Shown piece after piece: positions 37,440 to 46,321 of a DNA stretch of 64,000 nt; position 1 is the first letter of the stretch; each line of letters begins with the position of its first letter. The notes under the pieces are model-generated. The model was not told where the DNA came from. It searched no databases and saw only the letters and a program-made list of their open reading frames with translations. The DNA is from Roseobacter denitrificans OCh 114 (lineage in GTDB: Bacteria; Pseudomonadota; Alphaproteobacteria; Rhodobacterales; Rhodobacteraceae), in the NCBI RefSeq assembly GCF_000014045.1, contig NC_008209.1:3991001-4055000 (forward strand). Reading direction: 5' to 3'. Made by a program: the position numbers and the translations under genes.

Positions 37440-37894
37440 GCGACCCGATCAGGCCGTACATCCCCGCATCGCAAACCGCTTCACAACAGCTCCGCCCATC
37501 TTCCAGAGCGAGATACATTTCGCTGGGGGGCAGGCACCGCGCGGATGCACAGGGTTCATTCGCGCTGTGGGCACCATCACCAGAAAGGGTTGCCCCCGAC
37601 ATCGCCGCCGCTCATATTCCGCAGTAGTCCATCCATGCGCCTCGCGCTATCTGCGCGATGTGTCAGATCCTTCGGGGTCAACGTGGGCACATCGGACATG
37701 TCTGCCGCCCTTGTGGTCGACCTGAGGCCAAAGTGGCGGCCACCCTACGCGCCCATGGCACACAAACGGTCAACCACCTTAGTGTTCCGTTTCTCCCTTT
37801 GAATTGGTTTTCGGTCTCAAACACGCCGCCTTCCAAATCAACCAAACCAGACGCTTTTGTCAGCATGACGAACAAATCCGTCGGCATGCAGTCT
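37440..37894. other. Gap with no recognised gene, probably eroded
   Basis: About 455 bases between the permease remnant and the 3-hydroxyacyl dehydrogenase gene. Several frames are open on both strands but none resembles a known protein. This is probably decayed remains of the transporter genes, an inference from the adjacent DctM remnant. Confidence 0.35.
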
Positions 37895-38890
37895 CTAGTC
37901 TTTCGAGGCTGCGTTGGCTTTCCGGGACCTCTGCGCCAGCATGCGCAGCAATGCCGAGTCGCGCGTTTTCTGCGCGGCTGAAATCCCGGACAAGGGCTGT
38001 GATGCGGTCAAATCAGCCTCCAAGCCTGCATCGACCACAGTTTCCCAGTCAACCGGATCAGGATCATCTGCAAACATATCGCGATACATCGGTCCGAACC
38101 TGCGCACGTAATCAGACACACCACCCGGTGCATTCAGATGGATGGTTTCAAACGGTCCCATCAGGGACCATCGCAGGCCCAGCCCATCACTGATCGCCTT
38201 GTCGATGTCCTTGCGCGAGGCAACACCTTGGTCCAGCAAATGAAATGCTTCTCGCAAAAGAGCACCCTGAAGACGGTTGACCACAAAACCGTCTATTTCG
38301 CGATTGAGGAGGATTGGCACCTGCCCGATCGCTGACAGCAGATCATGAACCGTATCAACGGCTGACTGCGCAGTCCACGGCGCAGGGACGACCTCAACCA
38401 GCGGCACCAGATGCGGGGGATTGATCGGATGAACCACGAGACAACGCTCACGACCCTTTATGGTCTCGGAGTAGCGGGAGGCAGTGATACCCGAGGTTGA
38501 GCTTCCAATGACGACATGGGGCGCTGCAAAACGGTCAATCTCGCGTGTCAGTTCGATTTTGACATCAAGGGCTTCTGATCCGCTTTCTTGAATGTAGTCG
38601 GCGGCTGAAACCGCGTCCTCCAGAGTGTCCGCCAGTTCAATATGTGCAGGGGCCCTCTCCAGCGTTTCGTGGGTGACAAGATCGAAGCGCGCAAACTCAG
38701 TCATCCGCTCAATCACCTGCGCTTTTGCCTGTTCAACAAGTCCGGATGCCGCGTCATAAAGCGTAACCCGCATCCCAGCGCGCAGAAAAACGGTCGCCCA
38801 AGCCTGACCGATAAGGCCACACCCAATGATTGCGACGGACCGAGGGGGCTTGGAAAGGCACCCCGTCTCTTTCCCAATTTCATGCGCCAA
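37895..38890 (-). CDS. 3-hydroxyacyl-CoA dehydrogenase-type oxidoreductase (CRYL1/carnitine dehydrogenase-like)
   Basis: A 331-residue NAD-dependent dehydrogenase. Rossmann motif IIGCGLIGQAWA is near residues 20-31, SSTSGI near 128, and the catalytic histidine in HPINPPHLVPLVEVV near 152. The C-terminal domain (DGFVVNRLQGALLREAFHLLDQG) is characteristic. Among relatives are lambda-crystallin/L-gulonate dehydrogenase and carnitine 3-dehydrogenase, which lack CoA specificity. The beta-keto acid cleavage enzyme downstream makes the latter type attractive. The start used is ATG 38890; the conserved domain begins about 17 residues later, so a shorter start is possible. Confidence 0.82.
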   Translation of the reverse strand: MAHEIGKETGCLSKPPRSVAIIGCGLIGQAWATVFLRAGMRVTLYDAASGLVEQAKAQVIERMTEFARFDLVTHETLERAPAHIELADTLEDAVSAADYIQESGSEALDVKIELTREIDRFAAPHVVIGSSTSGITASRYSETIKGRERCLVVHPINPPHLVPLVEVVPAPWTAQSAVDTVHDLLSAIGQVPILLNREIDGFVVNRLQGALLREAFHLLDQGVASRKDIDKAISDGLGLRWSLMGPFETIHLNAPGGVSDYVRRFGPMYRDMFADDPDPVDWETVVDAGLEADLTASQPLSGISAAQKTRDSALLRMLAQRSRKANAASKD

Positions 38891-39313
38891 GTGGAAACTC
38901 CCTTCACGTTATCGCGCGGCAACGACCCTGTCGCACGCCGCGTCTGTCAGCATATCACTATTTTTGATCTTTAATTAACACATCTGCGAACCCTCCCATT
39001 GAAGGTGTCATTCATCGTGCTTTCATCGCGCGATAATTGGGAAGTGCGCGCATTTGCATGACCATGACGGGCGACGGAAGGCGCAACACCATGGCGTTAT
39101 CTGTTCTGCCGCGTCTGACTTTGGCACGTGTCGCAGGTTATCGTCGTCATCAAGGGCCCGCTGGCGCACTGAGCGCGGGCAGCAGGTATCTCGCGAAACC
39201 GGCATTTCTTTCGCTGCGTGAAAAAAGTAGCCTTGATGGGAGTTCCGCGACAGGGTCGCAGCCTTCCTCAACGGAAAACTGTTCGTTTCCGGTTTTCAAA
39301 TCGGCTAGCCTAG
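38891..39313. other. Intergenic region upstream of the dehydrogenase gene
   Basis: No gene recognised. It should contain the promoter of the leftward 38890 gene; ATTTTTGATCTTTAATTAAC at 38957-38976 is the most AT-rich stretch. Confidence 0.3.
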
Positions 39314-39412
39314 AGCGTCTGACGAAATACCTGAAACATCGAGTATCACGTAACGCGTTGAAATCCTTGATTTCAGGCAGCGTTACGTGATTCAGGTTTT
39401 TCGCATGACGCT
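39314..39412. repeat. 99-bp long-hairpin repeat, copy B
   Basis: Same length and inverted structure as copy A at 35302, with identical ATCACGTAACGC and GCGTTACGTGAT arms and only a handful of differences elsewhere. It lies 29 bases before the end of the truncated SDR gene, and like copies A and C it sits at the 3' side of a gene. Confidence 0.8.
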
Positions 39413-39441
39413 TTAGCACACGCGCACCGTTGCATGCTCCG

Positions 39442-40083
39442 CTACAGCGCGCGGTCCTTTTCGAGACTGCGCCCCGGGTTCTCAAACGCCGCGAAGCTCT
39501 CGGCACAGTCTGAATGCCACCGGGACAAGGCAGGGCGGTTCTTGATGATGTCCTGAGCAGCCCAGGCCACGCGTTTGCGATCTATCTCTGGCGTGACCTC
39601 GTTGTCCCGGCACAGAATGTAGAAATCACCGCGATCCAGCCGCTCAATCAAATGGGCCACCGTTTCGTCGGACGTCCACGCAGAGGCGGGCTTTTCAGCC
39701 GGAAAGGAAGAGATCATACCGGTATGCTTGAAGCCCGGGACAAACAGGTGATCGGACACAGGTGCTTTTGCAGTGTGCAATTCATAGGCCAGCATTTCTG
39801 TCAGCACCTTCACACCCGCCCTGGAAACATTATAGCCCGGATTGCCCAGTGGTGTCGTGATGCCCTGTTTCGAGCCGGTGTTGATGACAACGGCAGGCCT
39901 GTCCGCCTCGATCATGCGGGGCAAAAAACTCTGCACGCCATTGAGGACCCCGAACACGTTGACTTCAAACACGCGGCGCCAATTGTCCCCATTCTCCCAA
40001 GCCTTCGTCGGCCGCGCGACGCCTGCATTGTTCATCAACAGCGCGACCGCCCCGACGTCACGGGTGGTCAGGATCTGCCGAAA
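39442..40083 (-). pseudogene. SDR oxidoreductase lacking its N-terminal cofactor domain
   Basis: The frame encodes the NNAG motif (LLMNNAGVARPTKAWENG), the catalytic serine region and the C-terminal half of a classical SDR. The N-terminal Rossmann strand with TGxxxGIG is missing: homology stops near 40083, where LysR sequence begins on the other strand. The active-site YxxxK reads YNVSR, an unusual loss of the catalytic lysine that supports decay. No start codon with a ribosome binding site is visible. Confidence 0.65.
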
Positions 40084-40338
40084 GGCCGATTGCGCGTGAC
40101 AGCACCCTCCGATTCTGGCGCGCTCTATGTCGCCCCTGTATTGACGCAGATGTTAGAAGTCCACCCGGACCTGAGTGTCGATCTGAAAGAAGGGCGCGTC
40201 GAAGAATTGCGGGCCAAAGCCCGTTTCGAAGGCTTTCCAATTCACGCCATATGGTCGCCGACGCCCTTTCAGCCGGCTGCGTCACGCGAATTCATTGCGT
40301 TGATGGCCAAGACCCTCTCGGATGAAGGCGTCAGATGA
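40075..40338 (+). pseudogene. LysR regulator remnant with internal deletion
   Basis: The frame reads LPKGRLRVTAPSDSGALYVAP, typical of the start of a LysR effector domain, then about 30 residues later jumps to IHAIWSPTPFQPAASREFIA, typical of the last 40 residues. The DNA-binding domain and roughly 130 central residues are absent. Its left end overlaps the broken end of the SDR gene, so a single rearrangement may have removed the 5' ends of both. Confidence 0.6.
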
Positions 40339-40597
40339 CATCGCACAAATGGCTGCCACCGATGGAACCTTGCGCCGTCGCAGGCAAAACCGTTCACAGG
40401 AAGGCACATCGGCAATTTGCGGACATTGGTCGTGATATTCAACTGTTGCGGCTGCAGCCGGTATTCCTGTCGTTCGAGCAAACGCAAAATCAAGGGGCGA
40501 TTCAAGAGGGGGCTGCCGAAAAAGCCGCCCCTGCCACAGTGGTACAGGCTTGAAACTGGCCCGCCCCATCGAGCAGGCCAGTAGAGTTATTCCGGCT

Positions 40598-41080
40598 CTA
40601 CCTGAGTGACTTCCAGAAGACTATTTTATCATCTCCTTCTGCCCAAAAATCCCTGATACAGGCCTCCTCGATATAGCCATTCTTGCGGTAAAATGCGCGC
40701 GTTGGTTCGAACGCATCCGCACCTGACGTGTCGGCTATGAGAATGCGCTGTGAGCGCTCCTTAAGCGCGGCCTCCAGATGCGCGACAATAGCACTGCCAC
40801 ACCCACCGCCCTGCTCTGTCGGCTGGACTGCAATGGCGCGCATATTCCATACCCCTTCTGCAAGCTCTTCCGGGACTGCATAGCAAAAGCCCACAGCCTT
40901 GCCGTCTGCTTCGCAAGTCAGCCAGATATCAGAGCTTTGAGTGTCGGATAAAAAATCGCGCATCATGTCAGGCAGCATTTCGCTTGGGAAAAGCGCAGTG
41001 CGGTCAAGCACCTCCTGCAGGGCGGCAATATCGTCGTGCATTGTTGGTCGTATTTTCATCGGTTTTTCATCTTTCTTCAT
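40598..41080 (-). CDS. GNAT-family N-acetyltransferase
   Basis: A 160-residue acetyltransferase. The acetyl-CoA loop reads QPTEQGGGCGSAIVAHLE near residues 93-110, followed by AFYRKNGYIEEA near 132-143, both typical of GNAT enzymes. Possible starts are ATG 41080 and ATG 41059 (MKIRPT, where the domain begins); neither has a strong ribosome binding site. The substrate is unknown and the neighbours give no hint. Confidence 0.8.
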   Translation of the reverse strand: MKKDEKPMKIRPTMHDDIAALQEVLDRTALFPSEMLPDMMRDFLSDTQSSDIWLTCEADGKAVGFCYAVPEELAEGVWNMRAIAVQPTEQGGGCGSAIVAHLEAALKERSQRILIADTSGADAFEPTRAFYRKNGYIEEACIRDFWAEGDDKIVFWKSLR

Positions 41081-41728
41081 ATCGCCACACAAGCACAACC
41101 GCCTGTTGTGACGGGCGCAAGATACGTGCCCGGTCATGATTTTCGTGATGGTTTGATAGTGCACGAACCGCGCAACGAACACAGCCTGCCGCTACGCGCA
41201 CAGGCTCTGTTTGGCTTGGTTGTCCTGACGTTCAGGACCTAGCGGTTTCCCGCAATCGTAAACATAAAATCTCCATCGCCCGGCTGGTCTGCCAAGCGTG
41301 TTAAACGCGTATCATTGCGTTCGCCTTTCAGCAAGGCATGGAAGGTTCAGCCTGAACCCGCGATTGGGTCGACCGCAGCATATCGCCCGACTGCGCCGTC
41401 CGCATCGCCATGGCCGGCCCAAAGCTGTCTCTCGCATCAAATCGTCCTGTCTGAAATGCGGCAGGTCACACCAACCTGTCGCCGCACCTGCGCTATCGGG
41501 TTCGCGGTGCACCCATACTTTGCGTGACAAAACGAACCTCTGATGTTCGGCCTTTGCACAAGCGCTGTACTTTCGCAGTTGCAGCGCATTTATTGCTGCA
41601 GCGCAGCTAGTGTCGTCAAAGCAGTCGATCAATGCCACCAATCCTGGCGGATATCAGTTTGGCTTCAAACGCAGTCTCAGTGATGCACGCGTCGTTCACA
41701 GCGGCAAAAGCGGAGGCCGCCCGCCAAT
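41081..41728. other. Gap with no recognised gene
   Basis: About 650 bases upstream of the acetyltransferase and downstream of cysG. Open frames on both strands are short, overlap one another, and match no family I know. It belongs to the decayed stretch from 38900 to 41700. Confidence 0.35.
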
Positions 41729-43126
41729 TTACACAATCGCCGGGACTCTCATGCTGGCACCATTTGATGCTTGAACATCAAACGGCCATCGCACGAAGAG
41801 CATAGCTTCACCCGTAATATCATGGAGGTTCAGGATCTGCGCCAAATCCCCCAGAGGGCAGTTCAGGACGGTTTGTCGCTTTCGCTGGGCTTTTGCGACG
41901 ACCTGAACGTCAAATGGAACGTCTGGATGACATGTTTCAAGGTGCGCGACGATTTGGGGGGCTGCGCCAACAGCCATATAGAGCGCGACACATCTTCCCG
42001 GTTTGATGTCCTTGATCGCATCGGGCACCGTAGATCCGCTTTGCCGGTGCCCTGTCGTCAACACGAGTGTGTCGATATTACCTCTTTCCGTGAGGCTTTG
42101 GCCGGCACTCGCCGCTGCCGCACAGGCAGCCGTCACACCGGGGACAATTTCAAACGGGATATCGCTGGCTTTGAGAGCATCGGTTTCCTCAGTACTGCGT
42201 GCGAACACACCGGGATCACCGCATTTCAGACGCACCACCCTTTGCCCACGTTTGGCGGCCGCGACAAGCGTTTGAGTGATCTTTTCCTGTGGCCAACTAT
42301 GACACCCCGGGGATTTGCCCACATAAATGCGCTCGGCATCGCGGCGTGCCAGTTCCAGAATTTCGGGATCCAAAAGGCGATCATAATAAATGACATCTGC
42401 TTCTTGCAGGCGCTGAACGCCGCGCAGGGTGATCAGATCCTTCGCACCGGGCCCCGCCCCCACAAGGCTCACGCTACCACCCTTTGTGGCCCCAAAGTCG
42501 CCTGTCTCGATGGCCGTTTTTATCAGCTTGGCTGCTGCGCGTTCGGACCCGCTGGTAAACAGTTGGCGCGGTGCGTCAGTGAACACCCAGCGCCACAAAT
42601 CACGCCGCGCGCGGGGTCCAAGACGGGCCGCCGCCGCCCCGCGCATACGACCTGCAAGGGCCGCAAGGTCGCCAAGGCGCGGTTCAAGCACCTCTTCCAG
42701 TCTGGTCTTGATCTGGCGCGCCAACACGGGGGCTGTGCCTTCGGTGCCGATGGCCACAACCACAGGGTCACGATCCACAATTGACGGCGTGATGGCGTCA
42801 CAGAGCCGGGGCTGGTCCACCACATTTACCGTCGCGCCGCCCGCTTTTGCCAACCAATGCAGCGCCATGTCGATCCCGGGGCACCCCGAAGCGATGAACA
42901 CCAACGCGGTGTCTGAAAACGTGTCGGGCGTAATCGGACCGGTTTGATGTGTGATCCGCCCCTCAACTGCAAGGCCCGATAATTCAGGGTCGAGCGCCGG
43001 TGCCCAGATGTCGACCGACGCTTCGGTTTTAAGGATCAGCCGTGTTTTTTGCGCGGCTTGTTCGCCACCACCAATGATGACAACGCGGCGGTCTGCCATT
43101 TGCAGGAACATGGGGAAGGTTCTCAT
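41729..43126 (-). CDS. cysG: Siroheme synthase CysG (multifunctional)
   Basis: A 465-residue enzyme making siroheme, the NirB cofactor. The N-terminal part (about 1-200) is the precorrin-2 dehydrogenase/ferrochelatase with the NAD motif VVIIGGGEQA. The C-terminal part (about 210-450) is the uroporphyrinogen III methyltransferase, with LVGAGPGAKDLITLRG, the DPGVFAR motif and IVPGVTAA. Its start overlaps the stop of the small gene upstream (ATGA). It is the last gene of the leftward nitrate operon. Confidence 0.92.
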   Translation of the reverse strand: MRTFPMFLQMADRRVVIIGGGEQAAQKTRLILKTEASVDIWAPALDPELSGLAVEGRITHQTGPITPDTFSDTALVFIASGCPGIDMALHWLAKAGGATVNVVDQPRLCDAITPSIVDRDPVVVAIGTEGTAPVLARQIKTRLEEVLEPRLGDLAALAGRMRGAAAARLGPRARRDLWRWVFTDAPRQLFTSGSERAAAKLIKTAIETGDFGATKGGSVSLVGAGPGAKDLITLRGVQRLQEADVIYYDRLLDPEILELARRDAERIYVGKSPGCHSWPQEKITQTLVAAAKRGQRVVRLKCGDPGVFARSTEETDALKASDIPFEIVPGVTAACAAAASAGQSLTERGNIDTLVLTTGHRQSGSTVPDAIKDIKPGRCVALYMAVGAAPQIVAHLETCHPDVPFDVQVVAKAQRKRQTVLNCPLGDLAQILNLHDITGEAMLFVRWPFDVQASNGASMRVPAIV

Positions 43127-43416
43127 GCGGACGGGCTCTCTATGTGATGACGCGCGTCCCACAGGTCCTGCGCGATCTGATGTGCTTTATCGGGGGTTGG
43201 TGCCGCCTTTGGCGTCCAAAGCGCAAGCCCGGCGGCTCTGGTGGTCGCGACCTGCGCATGACGGCTGCGGTCAGACGGATGAACCGTGCCTTGCACCGCG
43301 GCGGGTGCGGCGCGCGCCGTCAGAATCGACGCCATCACACCTTGCGTAGCATCCATCATTGTCCACGCACGGCCCTTGCCACGTGCCACGACCTGAACGA
43401 ACCGCACGAGGGTCAT
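43123..43416 (-). CDS. Small unknown protein between nasA and cysG
   Basis: A 97-residue frame joined to nasA by an ATGA overlap at its start and to cysG by another at its end, strong evidence that it is translated. It is rich in Ala and Arg, with no membrane segment or cysteine. A predicted helical stretch (PDKAHQIAQDLWDARHHI) lies near the C-terminus. I do not recognise a family. Its place suggests a role in nitrate or nitrite reductase assembly or regulation. Confidence 0.7.
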   Translation of the reverse strand: MTLVRFVQVVARGKGRAWTMMDATQGVMASILTARAAPAAVQGTVHPSDRSRHAQVATTRAAGLALWTPKAAPTPDKAHQIAQDLWDARHHIESPSA

Positions 43417-45989
43417 TCTGCCGCCATCGGAAGGTGAGCCTGCGCCAGGAGAGCGGTCAATTCAGGCTTACAGGCTCCACAGTTGGTGCCTGCGCAAGTT
43501 GTTTCGCCCAAAGCGGCAACACTGTGCGCGCCATTCTCAACGGCAGCCAACAACGTATTTCGACCCACGTTGAAACATGCACAAATGGTTGCGCCCACGT
43601 CTGGCCGGCCAGAGGGGCTGCGTCCTGCCAATGCGGCAAGCGGCGGTGTCTCTGTGCCGATCATGTCAACGATCGTTGTGCGCGATACGACAACAGGGAT
43701 CGGCGCGGCAAAGAGCAGCGCTGTGATTTGGCCGTTCTGCGTTATGGCGACGCGTGTGTTTCCCGTGGCGGGGTCCGTTTGGATGGATGCATCGCCCCCC
43801 GCTTGGCCACTGAGATGCCGCGCCTCGGTTTCCCAATCGCTTGGGGTTTTTGCACTTGCCAGTTCCACCTGCCAGCCCGTTTGCGTGCGCGCGATGGCAG
43901 CGTAGGGTGTTTGGGGGTCGGGCTCGTTGATACAGGCCAGAAACCCGTACCATTTCGCCTCGTAGACCTGCACGGTCACGGCGTTCGATTTCAATGCAGG
44001 TTGGCCAGAAAACGGGTCCACCCTCGGCGTTGTGATACTGTTCACGGTCCCGCTTGTCGTACATTGACGTGTCCAATGCATCGGCGCAAAAAGCTGCCCT
44101 TGTGCCACGCGGGAAGTGACGAGCGCGCGCAGAATCGCGCGGCCATAGATGCTTTCCACTGTCATCAAAGCGCCGGGGGTGACACCCAGTTCAGCCGCGT
44201 CAATGGGGTTGACCTCAACATAAGGTTCGGCGAGATGGGCGCATAACCGCGCTGATTTTCCCGTCCGCGTCATCGTGTGCCACTGGTCACGGTTTCGCCC
44301 TGTGTTGAGCGTGAACCGTGGTTTTGCCAGTATCGGGGCGGTCACCGCGATCATCCGCGCCTTGCCGTCGGGGTGAAAAAAACGACCGTTCGCAAAAAAC
44401 CGATGATCATCTCGCGGCCACTGTGTCGGGATCAGACGGGCATAATCCGCATCAGCAAAAATGCTCAGATCCAGATCACGCGCGATATGGGAGGCGGCCT
44501 TGTCCAGCGCCACGTATTCCGCAAAGATATCGGCAGGTTTTTGGTAGTCAAAGGCATCGCCAAACCCCATACGCGCCGCCACTTCGCTGAGGATCTTCCA
44601 ATCGGGCCGCGTACTTCCCGGGGCCGGCAAGAAGGCCCGTTGACGCGAAATACGGCGTTCGGAGTTGGTAACAGTGCCGTCCTTTTCACCCCACCCGGTG
44701 GCCGGCAAAAGAACATGAGCAAGATCGTTGGTATCTGTCTTCTCCATGATGTCGGAGGTGACGACAAACGGAACCTTTGCGATGGCAGCCGAGACACCGT
44801 CTGAATCGGGCAAGGACGCGGCAGGATTGGTCGACATCACCCAAAGCGCCTTGATTTTCCCTTTCGCACAGGCCTCGAACAGATCGACCGCCTTCAGGCC
44901 CGGTTTGGTGCATATGGTCGGGCTGTCCCAGAATTCCTGCACCACCTGTCGGTGATCTGCGTTGTCCAATTCCAGATGGTTTGCCAGCATATTGGCAAGC
45001 CCCCCGACTTCGCGACCGCCCATCGCATTGGGTTGACCGGTGACAGAAAAAGGCCCCGCCCCCGGGTGCCCGATGCGGCCCGTCGCCAGATGACAATTCA
45101 GGATGGCGTTGACCTTGTCGGTGCCGCAACTGGCTTGGTTCACCCCTTGGGAATAGACTGTAACAACACGTTTGGTCTGTGCCCAAAGGTCAAAGAAATT
45201 CGCCAGTTCCTGAGGGGTCAAACCGGATTGGGACGGATCAGACGCACGCGCAGCGTCGATCGCAACAGGCGCGCCGTTCACGTGGTTCTTGGTGAATGCC
45301 GCATCCAGTTGGCCTGTATCCGCCAGATGTGCAAGCAGCCCATTGAACAGCGCGATATCACCATCAGGCGCAATTTGCAGATGCATGTCCGCAAGGTCCG
45401 TTGTGGCAGTGCGGCGCGGGTCGATGTTGACGACATGCATGCCGGGCCGCGCCGCTTTCGCCGCCGCAATGCGTTGATACAACACTGGATGGCACCATGC
45501 GAGGTTGGACCCAACCAGCACGATCAGTTCAGCCTGTTCCAAATCAGCGTAGATGCCCGGAACCGTATCCGTGCCAAATGCACGTTTATGCCCGGCGACA
45601 GATGACGCCATGCACAGCCGCGAATTGGTGTCGATATTGGCCGCGCCAATGAACCCTTTCATCAGCTTGTTGGCGACGTAGTAATCCTCGATCAGCAATT
45701 GGCCAGAAGCATAAAAAGCCACACTTTCGGGGCCATGTTCAGCAATCGCAGCCCTGAATTTCTGCGCCACGAGGTCAAGGGCAGTATCCCAATCGGCATC
45801 CGCGCCGTTCACCTTGGGGTGCAAAAGTCGTCCTTCAAGATCAATCGTTTCCCCCAACGCCGCCCCTTTGGAGCACAGCCGTCCAAAATTCGCCGGATGA
45901 TCCGGGTCCCCTTTGATCGTGCCATCAGCCCCGGCCAGAACCCCACAGCCTACGCCGCAATAGGGACATGTGGTGCGCGTCATGCTCAT
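43413..45989 (-). CDS. nasA: Assimilatory nitrate reductase catalytic subunit
   Basis: An 858-residue cytoplasmic molybdoenzyme reducing nitrate to nitrite. The N-terminal 4Fe-4S motif is CPYCGVGC at residues 8-15, with LCSKG near 42. Molybdopterin-domain strings such as YASGQLLIEDYY and SNLAWCHPVLYQR follow. A C-terminal BFD-like 2Fe-2S domain (ICACFNVGRN, then CAGTNCGACKPEL) at about 795-845 replaces a separate electron-transfer subunit. The start overlaps the nirD stop; ATG 45983 is an alternative. It gains its electrons from a partner not seen here. Confidence 0.94.
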   Translation of the reverse strand: MSMTRTTCPYCGVGCGVLAGADGTIKGDPDHPANFGRLCSKGAALGETIDLEGRLLHPKVNGADADWDTALDLVAQKFRAAIAEHGPESVAFYASGQLLIEDYYVANKLMKGFIGAANIDTNSRLCMASSVAGHKRAFGTDTVPGIYADLEQAELIVLVGSNLAWCHPVLYQRIAAAKAARPGMHVVNIDPRRTATTDLADMHLQIAPDGDIALFNGLLAHLADTGQLDAAFTKNHVNGAPVAIDAARASDPSQSGLTPQELANFFDLWAQTKRVVTVYSQGVNQASCGTDKVNAILNCHLATGRIGHPGAGPFSVTGQPNAMGGREVGGLANMLANHLELDNADHRQVVQEFWDSPTICTKPGLKAVDLFEACAKGKIKALWVMSTNPAASLPDSDGVSAAIAKVPFVVTSDIMEKTDTNDLAHVLLPATGWGEKDGTVTNSERRISRQRAFLPAPGSTRPDWKILSEVAARMGFGDAFDYQKPADIFAEYVALDKAASHIARDLDLSIFADADYARLIPTQWPRDDHRFFANGRFFHPDGKARMIAVTAPILAKPRFTLNTGRNRDQWHTMTRTGKSARLCAHLAEPYVEVNPIDAAELGVTPGALMTVESIYGRAILRALVTSRVAQGQLFAPMHWTRQCTTSGTVNSITTPRVDPFSGQPALKSNAVTVQVYEAKWYGFLACINEPDPQTPYAAIARTQTGWQVELASAKTPSDWETEARHLSGQAGGDASIQTDPATGNTRVAITQNGQITALLFAAPIPVVVSRTTIVDMIGTETPPLAALAGRSPSGRPDVGATICACFNVGRNTLLAAVENGAHSVAALGETTCAGTNCGACKPELTALLAQAHLPMAAE

Positions 45990-46321
45990 GCGGCCACCCG
46001 CGCCCGCAAAAAGGCGCGATCCAGCAGAATGCGCCCATTTTCAACGCGCGCGGGATAGGTTGCGACGCGGCCCTCGTCCGCACCCTGTGCGCGCCCGGTT
46101 TCCAGCGAAATGACCCAGTTGTGCAGCGGACAGGTCACTGACTTTCCGTGCACGATCCCTTCCGCAAGGGGCCCGGCTTTGTGCGGGCACGCATTGTCGA
46201 GCGCAAATACCTCATCCTCAGCCGTCCGAAAAACAGCCACGCAGCCAAACGCGGTCTTTACCATTCGCGCTCCCCGCATCGGAACGTTTTCAAGTGGGGC
46301 GATATCAATCCAGTCCGTCAT
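45986..46321 (-). CDS. nirD: Nitrite reductase small subunit, Rieske type
   Basis: A 111-residue partner of NirB. Rieske-type 2Fe-2S ligands are present in CPHKAGPL and CPLHNW near residues 44 and 64, although many NirD proteins lack them. ATG 46321 overlaps the nirB stop and its own stop overlaps the nasA start, so nirB, nirD and nasA are translationally coupled. Confidence 0.9.
   Translation of the reverse strand: MTDWIDIAPLENVPMRGARMVKTAFGCVAVFRTAEDEVFALDNACPHKAGPLAEGIVHGKSVTCPLHNWVISLETGRAQGADEGRVATYPARVENGRILLDRAFLRARVAA

Noticed and set aside
39037..39390. Rightward 117-codon frame running into hairpin repeat copy B
   Set aside because: Its end is made of repeat sequence, and the rest resembles nothing; the same repeat-encoded residues appear in a frame at copy A.
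41312..41641. Leftward 109-codon frame in the gap upstream of the acetyltransferase
   Set aside because: Basic, cysteine-rich translation with no recognisable motif; probably chance in decayed DNA.
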